A stretch of 64,000 nt of DNA from Thermococcus celericrescens. GTDB lineage: Archaea; Methanobacteriota_B; Thermococci; Thermococcales; Thermococcaceae. Made by a program: the position numbers and the translations under genes. The stretch spans positions 35,353 through 99,352 of the forward strand of contig NZ_LLYW01000004.1 in NCBI RefSeq assembly GCF_001484195.1, read 5' to 3'. The notes under the pieces were generated by a model that was not told where the DNA came from, did no database searches, and worked only from the letters and a program-made list of their open reading frames with translations. This document shows, in pieces, positions 32,763 to 41,826 of this stretch (the first letter of the stretch is position 1; each line of letters begins with the position of its first letter).

Positions 32763-34925
32763 ATGAAAGAGGAAGATAGCGTGCACCGTGAGCACGCGCA
32801 TATGAATGATGCTGACGATGGTTCTGGTATGGAACACATGGAGCACGAAGCGGGACACGAGGGGCATGCAAGCCATGATATGCAGATGGCCGGAAACCAC
32901 GAACATGCCCACGGAAGCGAAGCAATGGAAGAACACGCTGAACATGGACACATGAAACACGAACACGGGGGCCACTCCCACGCGGAGCACCACAGGATGA
33001 TGATGGAGGACTTCAAGAGGAGGTTCATCGTTTCTTCGATACTCACAATTCCAATACTCCTTCTCTCGCCGCTGATACAGAACTTCTTCGGCTTCGAGCT
33101 GACCTTTCCCGGCGACCACTACGTTCTCTTCGGCCTCTCCGCGGTGGTTTACTTCTACGGCGGCTGGCCCTTCCTCAAGGGGATGGGGGACGAGCTAAGG
33201 AAGAGGAACCCGGGAATGATGACGCTGATAGCGCTGGCAATAACGGTTGCCTTCTTCTACAGCGTCGCGGTGACCTTTGGAATACCGGGAAAGACATTCT
33301 ACTGGGAGCTGGCAACGCTTATCGACATCATGCTCATAGGCCACTACATCGAGATGCGCTCCGTCCTCGGTGCCTCGAGGGCGCTGGAGGAGCTCATAAA
33401 GCTCATGCCGACGGAAGCCCACCTCGTGACGCCGGAGGGGGTAAAGGACGTCCCTGTCAGCGAGCTGAAGAAGGGCGATGTGGTTTTAGTCAAGCCCGGA
33501 GAGAAGATACCCTCCGATGGCCTCATCGTCGAGGGTGAAACGAGCGTGAACGAGGCGATGCTCACCGGGGAGTCGAAGCCCGTCTACAAAAAGCCCGACG
33601 ATGCCGTTATAGGCGGCTCGATAAACCTCGAAGGCGCGATAAAGGTCAGGATAGAGAAGACCGGGAAGGACACCTACCTCATGCAGGTCGTCGAGCTGGT
33701 GAGGCAGGCCCAGGAGACGCGCTCGAAGACACAAGATTTGGCCAACAGGGCCGCCTTTTACCTAACCCTCATAGCGATTACAGCGGGCAGTATAACGCTC
33801 GGGACGTGGCTCTATCTCGGAAAGCCCTTCGTCTTCGCCCTGGAGAGAATGGTGACGGTAATGGTCATAACGTGCCCGCACGCCCTCGGCTTAGCCGTCC
33901 CGCTCGTCGTTTCGGTCTCGACTTCAATCTCCGCCGAGAAAGGGATCCTCATCAGGAACAGGGAGGCCTTTGAGAGGGCAAAGGACGTGGAAGTGGTCGT
34001 TTTCGATAAGACCGGAACGCTAACCGAGGGTAGGTTCGAGGTCACGGACGTTATTCCTCTGGACGAGCTCAGTGAGGAGGAAATCCTGAAGTACGCCGCG
34101 GCGCTTGAGTCGCACTCAAGCCATCCTATAGCGCAGGGAGTAGTTGAGAAGGCCAGAGAGCTCGGCCTTAAGCCCTATGAGGTGGACGAGTCAAAGGTTC
34201 TGCCAGGTAAGGGCGTCCAGGGCTTCATCAACGGAAGGGAAGTCCTCGTGGTCAGCCCCGGCTTCCTGAAGGAAAACGGGCTCTGGAAAGAGGACGAGCG
34301 CGTGAACCGGGTTTTAGAGCAGGGCAAGACGGTGGTTTTCCTGGTGGTTGATGGGAAGCTCACTGGAGCGATGGCCCTGGCGGACAGGATAAGGCCGGAG
34401 TCAAGGGAAGCCGTCAAGAGGCTCCACGAGATGGGGATAAAGGCCTACATGCTCACCGGCGACAACGCCAAGGTGGCCAAATGGGTCGCTGAGGAGCTCG
34501 GCTTGGACGGCTTCTTTGCGGAGGTTCTGCCCCACCAGAAGTCGGAGAAGGTCAAGGAACTTCAGGAGCAGGGCTACACCGTGGCCATGGTCGGCGACGG
34601 CATAAACGATGCCCCAGCCTTGATACAGGCCGATGTGGGCATAGCTATTGGAGCTGGAACCGACGTGGCGATAGAGAGCGCGGACATAATCCTCGTCAAG
34701 AACGATCCGAGGGACGTGATAACCGCAATACACCTCGCGAGGGCCACCTACCGGAAGATGGTGCAGAATTTAGCGTGGGCCACGGGCTACAACTCCTTCG
34801 CAATTCCCCTTGCCGCTGGAGTCCTCTACTCCTACGGGATACTGCTCAGCCCGGCCCTTGGGGCACTGCTGATGAGCATGAGCACGGTGATAGTGGCCAT
34901 CAATGCGAAGTTCCTGAAGGTTTGA
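32763..34925 (+). CDS. copB: CopB-type (CPH) copper-exporting P1B ATPase with long His/Met head
   Basis: A 720-residue pump. The first 80 residues are an unstructured metal-binding head with many His, Met and Glu (HMEHEAGHEGHASHDMQM, EHAEHGHMKHEHGGHSH) instead of HMA domains. The transport motif is CPH in VITCPHALGLAVPL, typical of P1B-3 (CopB) ATPases linked to Cu(II)/Cu(I) export. DKTGTLTEG, SSHPIAQG, TGDNAKVAK and GDGINDAPA are intact. GGTGAT at 32752-32757 decides ATG 32763. TATA (AATTTATACC) lies near 32680. It is a separate unit from the block before it. Confidence 0.92.
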   Translation: MKEEDSVHREHAHMNDADDGSGMEHMEHEAGHEGHASHDMQMAGNHEHAHGSEAMEEHAEHGHMKHEHGGHSHAEHHRMMMEDFKRRFIVSSILTIPILLLSPLIQNFFGFELTFPGDHYVLFGLSAVVYFYGGWPFLKGMGDELRKRNPGMMTLIALAITVAFFYSVAVTFGIPGKTFYWELATLIDIMLIGHYIEMRSVLGASRALEELIKLMPTEAHLVTPEGVKDVPVSELKKGDVVLVKPGEKIPSDGLIVEGETSVNEAMLTGESKPVYKKPDDAVIGGSINLEGAIKVRIEKTGKDTYLMQVVELVRQAQETRSKTQDLANRAAFYLTLIAITAGSITLGTWLYLGKPFVFALERMVTVMVITCPHALGLAVPLVVSVSTSISAEKGILIRNREAFERAKDVEVVVFDKTGTLTEGRFEVTDVIPLDELSEEEILKYAAALESHSSHPIAQGVVEKARELGLKPYEVDESKVLPGKGVQGFINGREVLVVSPGFLKENGLWKEDERVNRVLEQGKTVVFLVVDGKLTGAMALADRIRPESREAVKRLHEMGIKAYMLTGDNAKVAKWVAEELGLDGFFAEVLPHQKSEKVKELQEQGYTVAMVGDGINDAPALIQADVGIAIGAGTDVAIESADIILVKNDPRDVITAIHLARATYRKMVQNLAWATGYNSFAIPLAAGVLYSYGILLSPALGALLMSMSTVIVAINAKFLKV

Positions 34926-34942
34926 GCCCCCACTCTTTCATT

Positions 34943-35835
34943 TTATCCATTTTTTCTGTGGAGCATAGAGTAGAGTTCCTCTAATGTGGGTTCGTTTCGT
35001 TTTATCTCCTCAACGATTATACCCTCGCTCACGAGGAGCGTGTTGATTTCCGACGGCTCGGCATTTTCCAGCAGGATGTACCCTTTCATGATTTTTGGGT
35101 AGTATCCGTTATCCTCACGCACTTCGGCGGCCATCTTGATGTTCCCCACCTTCAGGGAGATTGAAGCTCCTGTAGGAAAACCGCGCTTGAACTCCTTCAA
35201 ACTTCCTGAGAACAGCACTCTGCCCTCTTTGATAACCGTAATCTTTTCGCATAGCTCGTCAACGTCGCTCAAAATGTGTGTGGAGAACAAGACTGCGGTG
35301 TTTCTCTCTTTCACATATCTCTCCAAAAACCGCTTGAATTTAAGCCTCCACTCTGGGTCGAGTCCTCTTGTGGGCTCGTCGAGGATTAGAACCTCAGGGC
35401 TCCCAAGAAAAGCCCTCGCCATTGCGACCCTCCTCTGGGTTCCACCTGAGAGAGCCAAGACCTTTTTTCTGGCGTACTCCAAAAGCTCGAAGAACTCCAA
35501 CAGTTCTCTAAGCTCTTTCTCATCGTAAACCCCCTTCAGCGAAGCATAGCGCTTGAGGTTGTCCCACACTGAAAGGCTCGGATAGAGAAGGTCGTACTCC
35601 GGAAGGTAGCCAATCCTTGCCCTCACCTCGGGGTTTTGAGAGGATTAACGCCGAGGACTTCCACCCTGCCGGAGTCAGGGACGAGGAGGCCGAGGATCGG
35701 GCGGAAGGCGGTTGTCTTGCCTGCCCCGTTGTGGCCGAGGTAGGCGTGGACTTCGCCGGGCTTCACAGTCAGGCTTATCCTTCGAAGAACTTCTTTTCTA
35801 TTTATACTTTCCCTCATGTTTTCAAGCTCTATCAT
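34943..35835 (-). pseudogene. ABC transporter ATP-binding protein, frameshifted
   Basis: Two frames make one ABC ATPase of about 296 residues. The first (35835-35623) starts at ATG after GAGGTGG and holds Walker A GHNGAGKTT; it runs to NPLKTPR and a TGA. The second (35626-34943) continues RARIGYLPE, the signature LSGGTQRRVAMARA, Walker B VLILDEPT and the switch His in FSTHI. One base change in the A4C4 run near 35633-35640 would join them (NPLKNPEVRARIG). Neither half can hydrolyse ATP alone. It would power the permease encoded just upstream in the same operon. Confidence 0.8.
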
Positions 35836-35893
35836 AAAACCACCTCACGGCTCTTACCACTTATACTAGGATTATGGCTTCCGGGAGTCTTTC

Positions 35894-36540
35894 TCAATAG
35901 TACTTGAGTACTGCAAAGTAAGCTGCCAGCACAACCAACAGAGTGGGAAAAGCAACAAGTAGTGTGCTTGAGAGGTAAATGCCGACTCCGAAGTATCTTG
36001 CAAGGTACAGGGGAAGGAGGTAGGCTATCATGAACACAGCAACTTTCAAGAAATCAAGGTGTTTCTGCTCCACAAGGGCACACAGCAGTGTGGACAGCAG
36101 ACTGAAGGCAAATAAGAGTGGGATGCAGGATAGCATAGTCAGGAGTAGTAAAGATGGAGTGGTTTTCGCCCCAACGAATGTTCTGAGTATACTTCCAATT
36201 GCAAGACCTCCTCCGATGAGGAGGGATCCGTAGATGGAAGCAGCCCCCACCTTTAGGAGAAGGATTCCCTGAGGGGACAGGGGGACTGAGAGTTGTATCT
36301 CCAGTGCTCCTGTCGTTTTGGCCCATGATACGGGGGAGTTACGATGATACTGACCATGATGGAGAACGCCACTGCCAGCATCCCAAGGGTTAGTCCATTC
36401 TCAAGACTTGGGCTGAGAATGGAAATTGCCATGTAGATTATGACTACGTTCGCTAAGGCGTTCACTCCAAGAATGCCGAGCTCTTTTGTAGTGTATTTAA
36501 CCTCCTCCATTAACCGAGATTTGATCATCTTGTGAGTCAT
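35894..36540 (-). pseudogene. ABC-2-type permease, frameshifted
   Basis: A membrane subunit split in two frames. The ATG at 36540 (GGAGGT upstream) opens TKELGILGVNALANVV, then MVSIIVTPP, and loses frame at a C5 run near 36331-36336. A frame change there continues as SWAKTTGALEIQLSVPLSPQ and GAASIYGSLLIGGGLAIGSI, with four more helices to the stop at 35894. The repaired protein has about 215 residues and six helices. It is a paralogue of the permease at 40712-41394 (shared EELTYTTKQ-type start and LLSLPLDPVQL-type loop). It is likely the partner of the frameshifted ATPase. Confidence 0.7.
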
Positions 36541-36573
36541 TTCTCAAACCTCCAGAGCATGCAGTATGAAATT

Positions 36574-37482
36574 TTATAGTTTTTTGATGAAGTTGCTTTG
36601 CTGTAAAGCTGCACTGTTCATGATAAAAGCGCATATTTCGCTGATAGATGCCTCCCGGATCTCTTCGTTTTTAATCTTTGTAGTATTGGAAAGGGCATGG
36701 TGTTCTCCAATGACCGACACTCTTTCATTAATTGCCACTGTTACATTATGGGGGTTTTTCAGGATTTTCTTAATCTCCGAGAGTGACTCCATCTCTATTG
36801 CATAAACATCCTTAAATGCCCGTTTCAGATTGTTGGGAGAATCTGCGTACAGTAGTTTTCCCTGATGTAGAACCAATATATAATCGGCTATCTCCTCAAG
36901 CCAGGTGGCCGTGTGAGATATGAGGAAAATGCTTTTACCTTTCTTTAAAGCGTGATGAATTAGCTCCATAACCTTAATTCGCCCCCAAAAATCCAACTCT
37001 TCGAATGGTTCGTCCAAAATATAAATGTCTCTGTCAGGTAGAAATGCAAGGAGTATTGACAGGCGCCTTTTTAAACCTCCGCTTAAGTTTCCGACAAGAG
37101 TGTCCCTATACGGAGAGAGCCCCAGGTTATCCAATAGCTTATTTGCCTTAGTGTCGGATTCTCCAAAAAGCCTGGAATACAGTTCAACAATTTCCCGAAC
37201 AGTTAAGGCATCCTCAACTATATTATCTTGGGGCAGGTATGATATTATTTGCCGGATTTCTCTTTTGTTTGAGTTTATTTCCTTTCCTTTTACCTTTACA
37301 GTTCCCTCGTCGTAGGGTAAAAGCGTACTGATTATCTTAGCTAAGGTGCTTTTCCCACTTCCGTTTTTACCAAGCAATATTATCAGTCCCGAGGGGGCTG
37401 AAAAGTTAATCCTGTCAAGAGCACGTGTTTTTCCAAATGTTTTTGTTAGCTCTTTGCACATAATGAGAGATTCCTCCATCAT
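36574..37482 (-). CDS. ABC transporter ATP-binding protein of the RiPP-like cluster
   Basis: An intact 302-residue ABC ATPase: Walker A GKNGSGKST, Q-loop SYLPQDN, signature LSGGLKRRL, Walker B IYILDEP and switch His in ISHTATW. The C-terminal 80 residues are an extra domain, as in peptide and antibiotic exporters of the BcrA type. The ATG overlaps the stop of the downstream-numbered permease gene (ATGA), coupling the pair. Position next to the radical SAM gene and candidate precursor suggests export of, or self-protection from, the modified peptide. Confidence 0.88.
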   Translation of the reverse strand: MMEESLIMCKELTKTFGKTRALDRINFSAPSGLIILLGKNGSGKSTLAKIISTLLPYDEGTVKVKGKEINSNKREIRQIISYLPQDNIVEDALTVREIVELYSRLFGESDTKANKLLDNLGLSPYRDTLVGNLSGGLKRRLSILLAFLPDRDIYILDEPFEELDFWGRIKVMELIHHALKKGKSIFLISHTATWLEEIADYILVLHQGKLLYADSPNNLKRAFKDVYAIEMESLSEIKKILKNPHNVTVAINERVSVIGEHHALSNTTKIKNEEIREASISEICAFIMNSAALQQSNFIKKL

Positions 37483-38594
37483 TCACACCTCCGCAGGAAT
37501 ACATGCAAAAATATGAACGCAAAGGGAACTACCATTGGTCCAAAATAGACCCCTAGGATCATTAGGATAGATGCCAGAAAGGGAAGCAATATTGAATCTT
37601 TTCCGTAGTACTTTTTGAATTTCCTCAAGAGTGCTATACTGGAACCAAGAAATGCCCACAATATCAACCTGAGGATAATTTTAGTGTTTATCCCGACGGT
37701 AAATGGGGCGGTTATGATCATTGAAAACAGGGTGAACATTGATAAGGAAATAAAGAGTTTCCTAAAGTTTAAGAGTCTCAACGTATCTGCCACACTAACA
37801 CTACTAATCAAAAAAGATGGGAGAAGGTATCCAATAGTCATGTATATTATTTCAATTCTTTCAATCCCTGAAATATAGTTGTAAATAATGGGCGACATTA
37901 GTATGGGGGCAGTTATAAAGGAGTACCTTACTGAGTAGCTCATAATGATGGATATCCACACCGGGTTTCCTTTAAAAAATTTTACTGGGATCATGACTGA
38001 TCTCACACTTGGCTCCTTTCCTATAAATGTTAGGAATAGTATGGTAAGGGCCATGGTTGATAATGATATTAAGATGAGATTCTCCGTTTTAGGGATCTCC
38101 ATAACCAACTCTGAAATACTTCCCGAATTCCCAACTATCAAGGATGTCTGAATCACCACAATCATTATCAATATTACCGCAGGGATTAGGCCGGAAATCA
38201 GAAATACCCCCAACAGAAGGAAGCACGAATAAATTGTTGAGACAAGGCTCATATTCAGGATATCATTCACTGAGAATTCAAATCCACCGATAGCTATCAT
38301 AATGCCAGAAACTGAGAATACATAAAACATTGAGAAGGCAAAAAGCGCTGATATAATACCAAATTTTTCAAGATTGTAATATCTGCCACCACAGGAGAAT
38401 TTCCTTATCTGGTATAATGTAGAGTTGCATTCAATAACATACCCAATAACAAATACTGTGATGTATAAAATAAGTGGCTCAATTATAAATGGCGTTTTTG
38501 AAAGTATAGAGAAGAATAATGAAGAGCTCATCGCCAGCCCGTAGTATTTCATAAGCCTGTTAAAGTAATGAAGCAGGATAGATTTAAAACACAT
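37479..38594 (-). CDS. Polytopic membrane protein, probable ABC permease
   Basis: A 371-residue membrane protein with about ten hydrophobic helices and no recognisable motif. Its coupling to the ABC ATPase by a 4-bp overlap makes it the likely transport channel. Base composition is AT-rich, like the radical SAM gene before it. The start at 38594 lies only 3 bp after the preceding stop; an alternative start is the Met of MKYYGLAMS, 14 codons on. Confidence 0.65.
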   Translation of the reverse strand: MCFKSILLHYFNRLMKYYGLAMSSSLFFSILSKTPFIIEPLILYITVFVIGYVIECNSTLYQIRKFSCGGRYYNLEKFGIISALFAFSMFYVFSVSGIMIAIGGFEFSVNDILNMSLVSTIYSCFLLLGVFLISGLIPAVILIMIVVIQTSLIVGNSGSISELVMEIPKTENLILISLSTMALTILFLTFIGKEPSVRSVMIPVKFFKGNPVWISIIMSYSVRYSFITAPILMSPIIYNYISGIERIEIIYMTIGYLLPSFLISSVSVADTLRLLNFRKLFISLSMFTLFSMIITAPFTVGINTKIILRLILWAFLGSSIALLRKFKKYYGKDSILLPFLASILMILGVYFGPMVVPFAFIFLHVFLRRCE

Positions 38595-38597
38595 CTG

Positions 38598-40247
38598 TCA
38601 GGGCCCCCTGTTACTTTCTGACATCTTTACTAGCTCCTCGACAAATTTTCTACTCTCATTGTACAGTACAGGGCTAGTGTTTATGTACAGGCAGATCTCA
38701 CATATTGATGATACTCTGGGGGGAAGCGCAAATTTTCTGGACAGCTGGTGTACTAATCGCTCTGGATATCTCGTTAAAACATAAAGATAGGGATCATTAA
38801 CCATTTTTTCCACAATATCTGCAATATCCTCTTTGTACACGTTTCCATATTTAAGAAACTTTGACAGCTCACTGCCCGCACAGCAGGGTGTTACGTCCCC
38901 ACTGCTTGTGATAGTTAAGTTCAGATTGTACCAGCACCCTCCTTGGAATAACGGAGTCGGGCTTAGATATATTTCATCTTTTGGTATTCTCTCCCTGGCT
39001 CTTCCAATCCATGAGATTGGGGAGCTCGCTATTAAAAACCCCTCAATACTATCATCGAGCAATTTATATAGAAGATTCAACTTTTTTGTTTTTGTGGTTT
39101 GAACTCGTAGGATTGCCCCACTAACTAATTTCTCTTCCACCGTCTTTTTTAGGTTCTCAAGAACGTTTTTGTAATATTGTTTGCCTAGACATTCAACATG
39201 GAAAGGGGTGATGGAAACTTCCACGTAGTCGGTGTACTCTAGTATCGGATCATAGAACTCTTTGTGTGTAAATAAATACCCATTAGTAACTATTTCAGTT
39301 TTGAACCCCAGCATTTTTGCAAATTTTAGAATCTTTATCAGATCCTCCTTGAAAGGGGGTAATGTTACTTCCCCACCTGCAATGCATACTTTCTTTTCGT
39401 TTAGATACCGGGTTAATGAGTGTGAAATCTTTTTTAGAACCGCTATGACTTTATCAACCTTGAGGGTCTGAGTTGTTTCAGGTGAACATGAGACGTAACA
39501 GTGATTGCACTTAGCATTGCAACATCTGGTGTATTCAATGACTACACCATTAAACCTAATCTTTTTGTAGGGCTTTGTGTCTGCATGGCGGGTTAACGGT
39601 ATTGTCTCACTTCTTTTTTTGTTTTTAATGTCCAGAAATGTGTGCCACCCCTGCTGGGAGGGAACATGACAATAATCAAAAGGATCTACGCTCCTCGATA
39701 TATACCAGTTCCCGCTGGGAAAGGAATAGATTAAAAAGTCCTTTTTTGCGTCGTTGCCCAATATCACAATCTGATTATATGAGCTGTTCAGGATATCGTT
39801 TTTTAAAATATCACCTAGGTGTGGATCTTTTCTGAGCAGAATGTTGCCCTCTCTGGAGCCCGTCTGATGAAGAACAGATGAAAGCACTAAAGTTTTTTCA
39901 AGTAATTTATCCAGAACATCCTTATTCTCACACTTTAAATACACCCAGTAATCATATATCCAGGGACTAATGGGGGACAACAAGTCAAGCAACAAACTTC
40001 CCGCATTCTCAACGTCGGAATCTTTGACGAGAGCCAGCCTATCATCGACAGCAATTATGCAGGACTTTATTGAGCTTTTAGATGTTGGAACCTTTGTCAG
40101 CCCAGACGTATTGATATGTGATTTCTCAATGAGCTGGTTAGAGTCTACTACAAGGTAGTCACTGTATTTCAAAACATCATAGTGCTCTTTGGGAAGATTG
40201 AGCAGGGATCTTGGGCGGGAAATATAAAAGATTAAAAGGTCTTCCAT
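38598..40247 (-). CDS. Radical SAM/SPASM peptide-modifying enzyme
   Basis: A 549-residue protein. Residues 1-225 are an N-terminal region with no clear motif, perhaps peptide-binding. The radical SAM core starts with the 4Fe-4S motif CNAKCNHC (about residue 240), then AGGEVTLPP (the GGE motif) and IVTNGYL. The C-terminus has SPASM-like cysteines: GGCWYNLNLTITSSGDVTPCC and SSICEICLY. Such proteins modify ribosomal peptides or quinoprotein precursors. AGGTG just after the precursor stop sets ATG 40247; only 10 bp separate the two genes. The precursor lacks Cys, so the product is not a Cys thioether. Epimerisation or a carbon-carbon/carbon-oxygen link is more likely. Confidence 0.85.
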   Translation of the reverse strand: MEDLLIFYISRPRSLLNLPKEHYDVLKYSDYLVVDSNQLIEKSHINTSGLTKVPTSKSSIKSCIIAVDDRLALVKDSDVENAGSLLLDLLSPISPWIYDYWVYLKCENKDVLDKLLEKTLVLSSVLHQTGSREGNILLRKDPHLGDILKNDILNSSYNQIVILGNDAKKDFLIYSFPSGNWYISRSVDPFDYCHVPSQQGWHTFLDIKNKKRSETIPLTRHADTKPYKKIRFNGVVIEYTRCCNAKCNHCYVSCSPETTQTLKVDKVIAVLKKISHSLTRYLNEKKVCIAGGEVTLPPFKEDLIKILKFAKMLGFKTEIVTNGYLFTHKEFYDPILEYTDYVEVSITPFHVECLGKQYYKNVLENLKKTVEEKLVSGAILRVQTTKTKKLNLLYKLLDDSIEGFLIASSPISWIGRARERIPKDEIYLSPTPLFQGGCWYNLNLTITSSGDVTPCCAGSELSKFLKYGNVYKEDIADIVEKMVNDPYLYVLTRYPERLVHQLSRKFALPPRVSSICEICLYINTSPVLYNESRKFVEELVKMSESNRGP

Positions 40248-40257
40248 CAATACCCAC

Positions 40258-40476
40258 CTATAACAACTTGTTTATTGGAGAAATCCCCTCAAAGGACAAT
40301 GCTTTTGTAGCCGCCGCTGCGAGTATTCCAGACACTATCCCAGCCGCAACACTCTTTACAAAAGATGTTCCCGCCGCCGCTTTGGCTGCTGCGACTATGG
40401 CGGCAACAATAGCGTTGGGTTCAGATCCCGAAGGTGCCCCCCACATTTCCTCCAAGTACATAGCAAGCTCTTCCAC
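40258..40476 (-). CDS. Candidate RiPP precursor peptide, Cys-free, Ala/Val/Ile-rich
   Basis: A 72-residue peptide starting at GTG 40476, set by GGTGATCT just before it. An acidic leader (MEELAMYLEEMWGAPSGSEP) is followed by a hydrophobic, helix-prone core. The core contains AIVAAIVAAAKAAAG and VKSVAAGIVSGILAAAATKAL, then ISPINKLL. The core has no Cys, two to three Lys and several small residues, similar in style to membrane-active circular bacteriocins. It lies immediately before the radical SAM gene on the same strand. A TATA-like ACTTAAAT near 40518-40525 and an AT-rich leader precede it. An upstream in-frame TTG at 40488 is less likely as a start. Confidence 0.6.
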   Translation of the reverse strand: MEELAMYLEEMWGAPSGSEPNAIVAAIVAAAKAAAGTSFVKSVAAGIVSGILAAAATKALSFEGISPINKLL

Positions 40477-40711
40477 AGAGATCACCAACTACAAATAGTA
40501 TTAACTACGAATTTAAGTTTTTTCTAAACTTTGTGTTTAAAATATTAAGTTAACAAATTTTTCTATAAAAAAGCAATATCCTGTGAACCCAATTTCGGAA
40601 ATACTGGGTACGTAAAAACTTACAACTTCCGATAGTTCCAACTGTTTTGGACGTATATAATCTTAGACCAACCATAAAATATGTGATTACTAACTCTGCC
40701 CTACATCCACC

Positions 40712-41394
40712 TCAGATGAGCACCATTTTCTCCCCAAGATTCGTGCCGAGGGATTTTATCATCAGAAAAGATACAATGATGGTCCCCGTGGAGAGGAGCA
40801 GGGAAATACCGAATGCCATTGGTATTGAGAGTCCCATCCCCAGATACTTAGGGATGTAGAGGGGTGCAAAGAATGCCACAAGGGCAATGACTCCCTTTGC
40901 AACGTCGAGGCGTATCGAATGGAACAGGAACGTTATCAGGATTACCAGAAAAGTGAAGCTGAAGAGGAGAGGAGCCGATATTAGGACTCCACTGAATATC
41001 TTTGTCAGGGAGAGGGGTTGCCTAGGTATTCAGTAAGCATCCATCCGGCGATACTACCCAACGCTATCCCCGTGATTCCTATGATAAAACCTCCGAGAGT
41101 TCTAATGAACACGAGCTGAACCGGATCAAGCGGGAGACTGAGGAGCATCTCGTGGATGCCCAAAAGTTTCTCCCTGGAAACCGTGCCGCTAAAGAAGAGG
41201 GAAATTATTATGGAGAGGAAGATGCTCGGGCTTCCAACGACTTCATCACTTGGTAGGGGATTCAAGCTCGCCATCCAGTAGAGAACAGCCGTCATGAAAG
41301 GAATTAACAGGGAGTTAAGTCCAATTTGTTTCGTGGTATATGTGAGTTCTTCAAGGACTTGAGCCTTTGTTACCCTAAAGTTCATTGCGGGCAT
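40712..41394 (-). pseudogene. Second ABC-2-type permease, frameshifted
   Basis: The first frame (41394 down to about 41005) gives KAQVLEELTYTTKQIGLNSL and SREKLLGIHEMLLSLPLDPV and ends in LGNPSP with a stop. The second frame continues PLSLTKIFSGVLISAPLLF and runs to KMVLI with TGA at 40712. The break is at a C-rich run near 41014-41022. Repaired length is about 227 residues with six helices. It is paralogous to the permease at 35894-36540, so the island holds two related transporter sets. Confidence 0.7.
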
Positions 41395-41822
41395 AATTTC
41401 CTCACCTCTATGATCTTCTCTTTTATGCTACAGTCTAATATAGTATCCATAACTTCATGGATGCTATCAAATGCTAGATAGTATCTTTCTCCACTCACAT
41501 CATCTATGAGCAAACCAGAGTCGGATATAGCATAGGAAACTACCTCCCCGTATTTGCCTGTGTACTTACCCAACCGGTATCGACCAAATTCAAGTCCATT
41601 GGTTCTCCACCTAAGTACTTCCCGATACTCTTTGATTCTGAAGTTTTCGATGTTAATATGCGTGGTTTTTCTTTTCGTCTGTATGATTAACTCAGTTTTG
41701 TCCCCTTTGTGTTTTACTATAACTTTTAGGGGAATGTAGTCATCCAAATAACGCTTTATCATTATTGCAACAAACGTTACTGTTCCAAGGATAGGCGTCA
41801 ACACTATTAAAAGGGGCACCAA
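41382..41822 (-). CDS. Small membrane protein next to the second permease
   Basis: Up to 146 residues. An N-terminal membrane helix (LLIVLTPILGTVTFVAIMI) is followed by a beta-rich soluble domain (LKVIVKHKGDKTELIIQTK, VVSYAISDSGLLIDD), possibly PH-like. Cys sits near the end. It overlaps the permease start by 13 bp. There is no good ribosome binding site and the start is TTG or GTG, so the 5' end may be damaged like its neighbours. Function unknown. Confidence 0.45.
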   Translation of the reverse strand: MVPLLIVLTPILGTVTFVAIMIKRYLDDYIPLKVIVKHKGDKTELIIQTKRKTTHINIENFRIKEYREVLRWRTNGLEFGRYRLGKYTGKYGEVVSYAISDSGLLIDDVSGERYYLAFDSIHEVMDTILDCSIKEKIIEVRKLCPQ

Positions 41823-41826
41823 TGAA

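Noticed and set aside
35623..35626. Split ABC ATPase as two translationally coupled genes with a 4-bp GTGA overlap
   Set aside because: Walker A and Walker B would be on different polypeptides, and one base change joins them into a normal ATPase. A frameshift is simpler.
38598..40247. Sactipeptide-type maturase (Cys thioether) assignment for the radical SAM protein
   Set aside because: The adjacent candidate precursor has no Cys, so Cys thioether formation is excluded unless another precursor exists.
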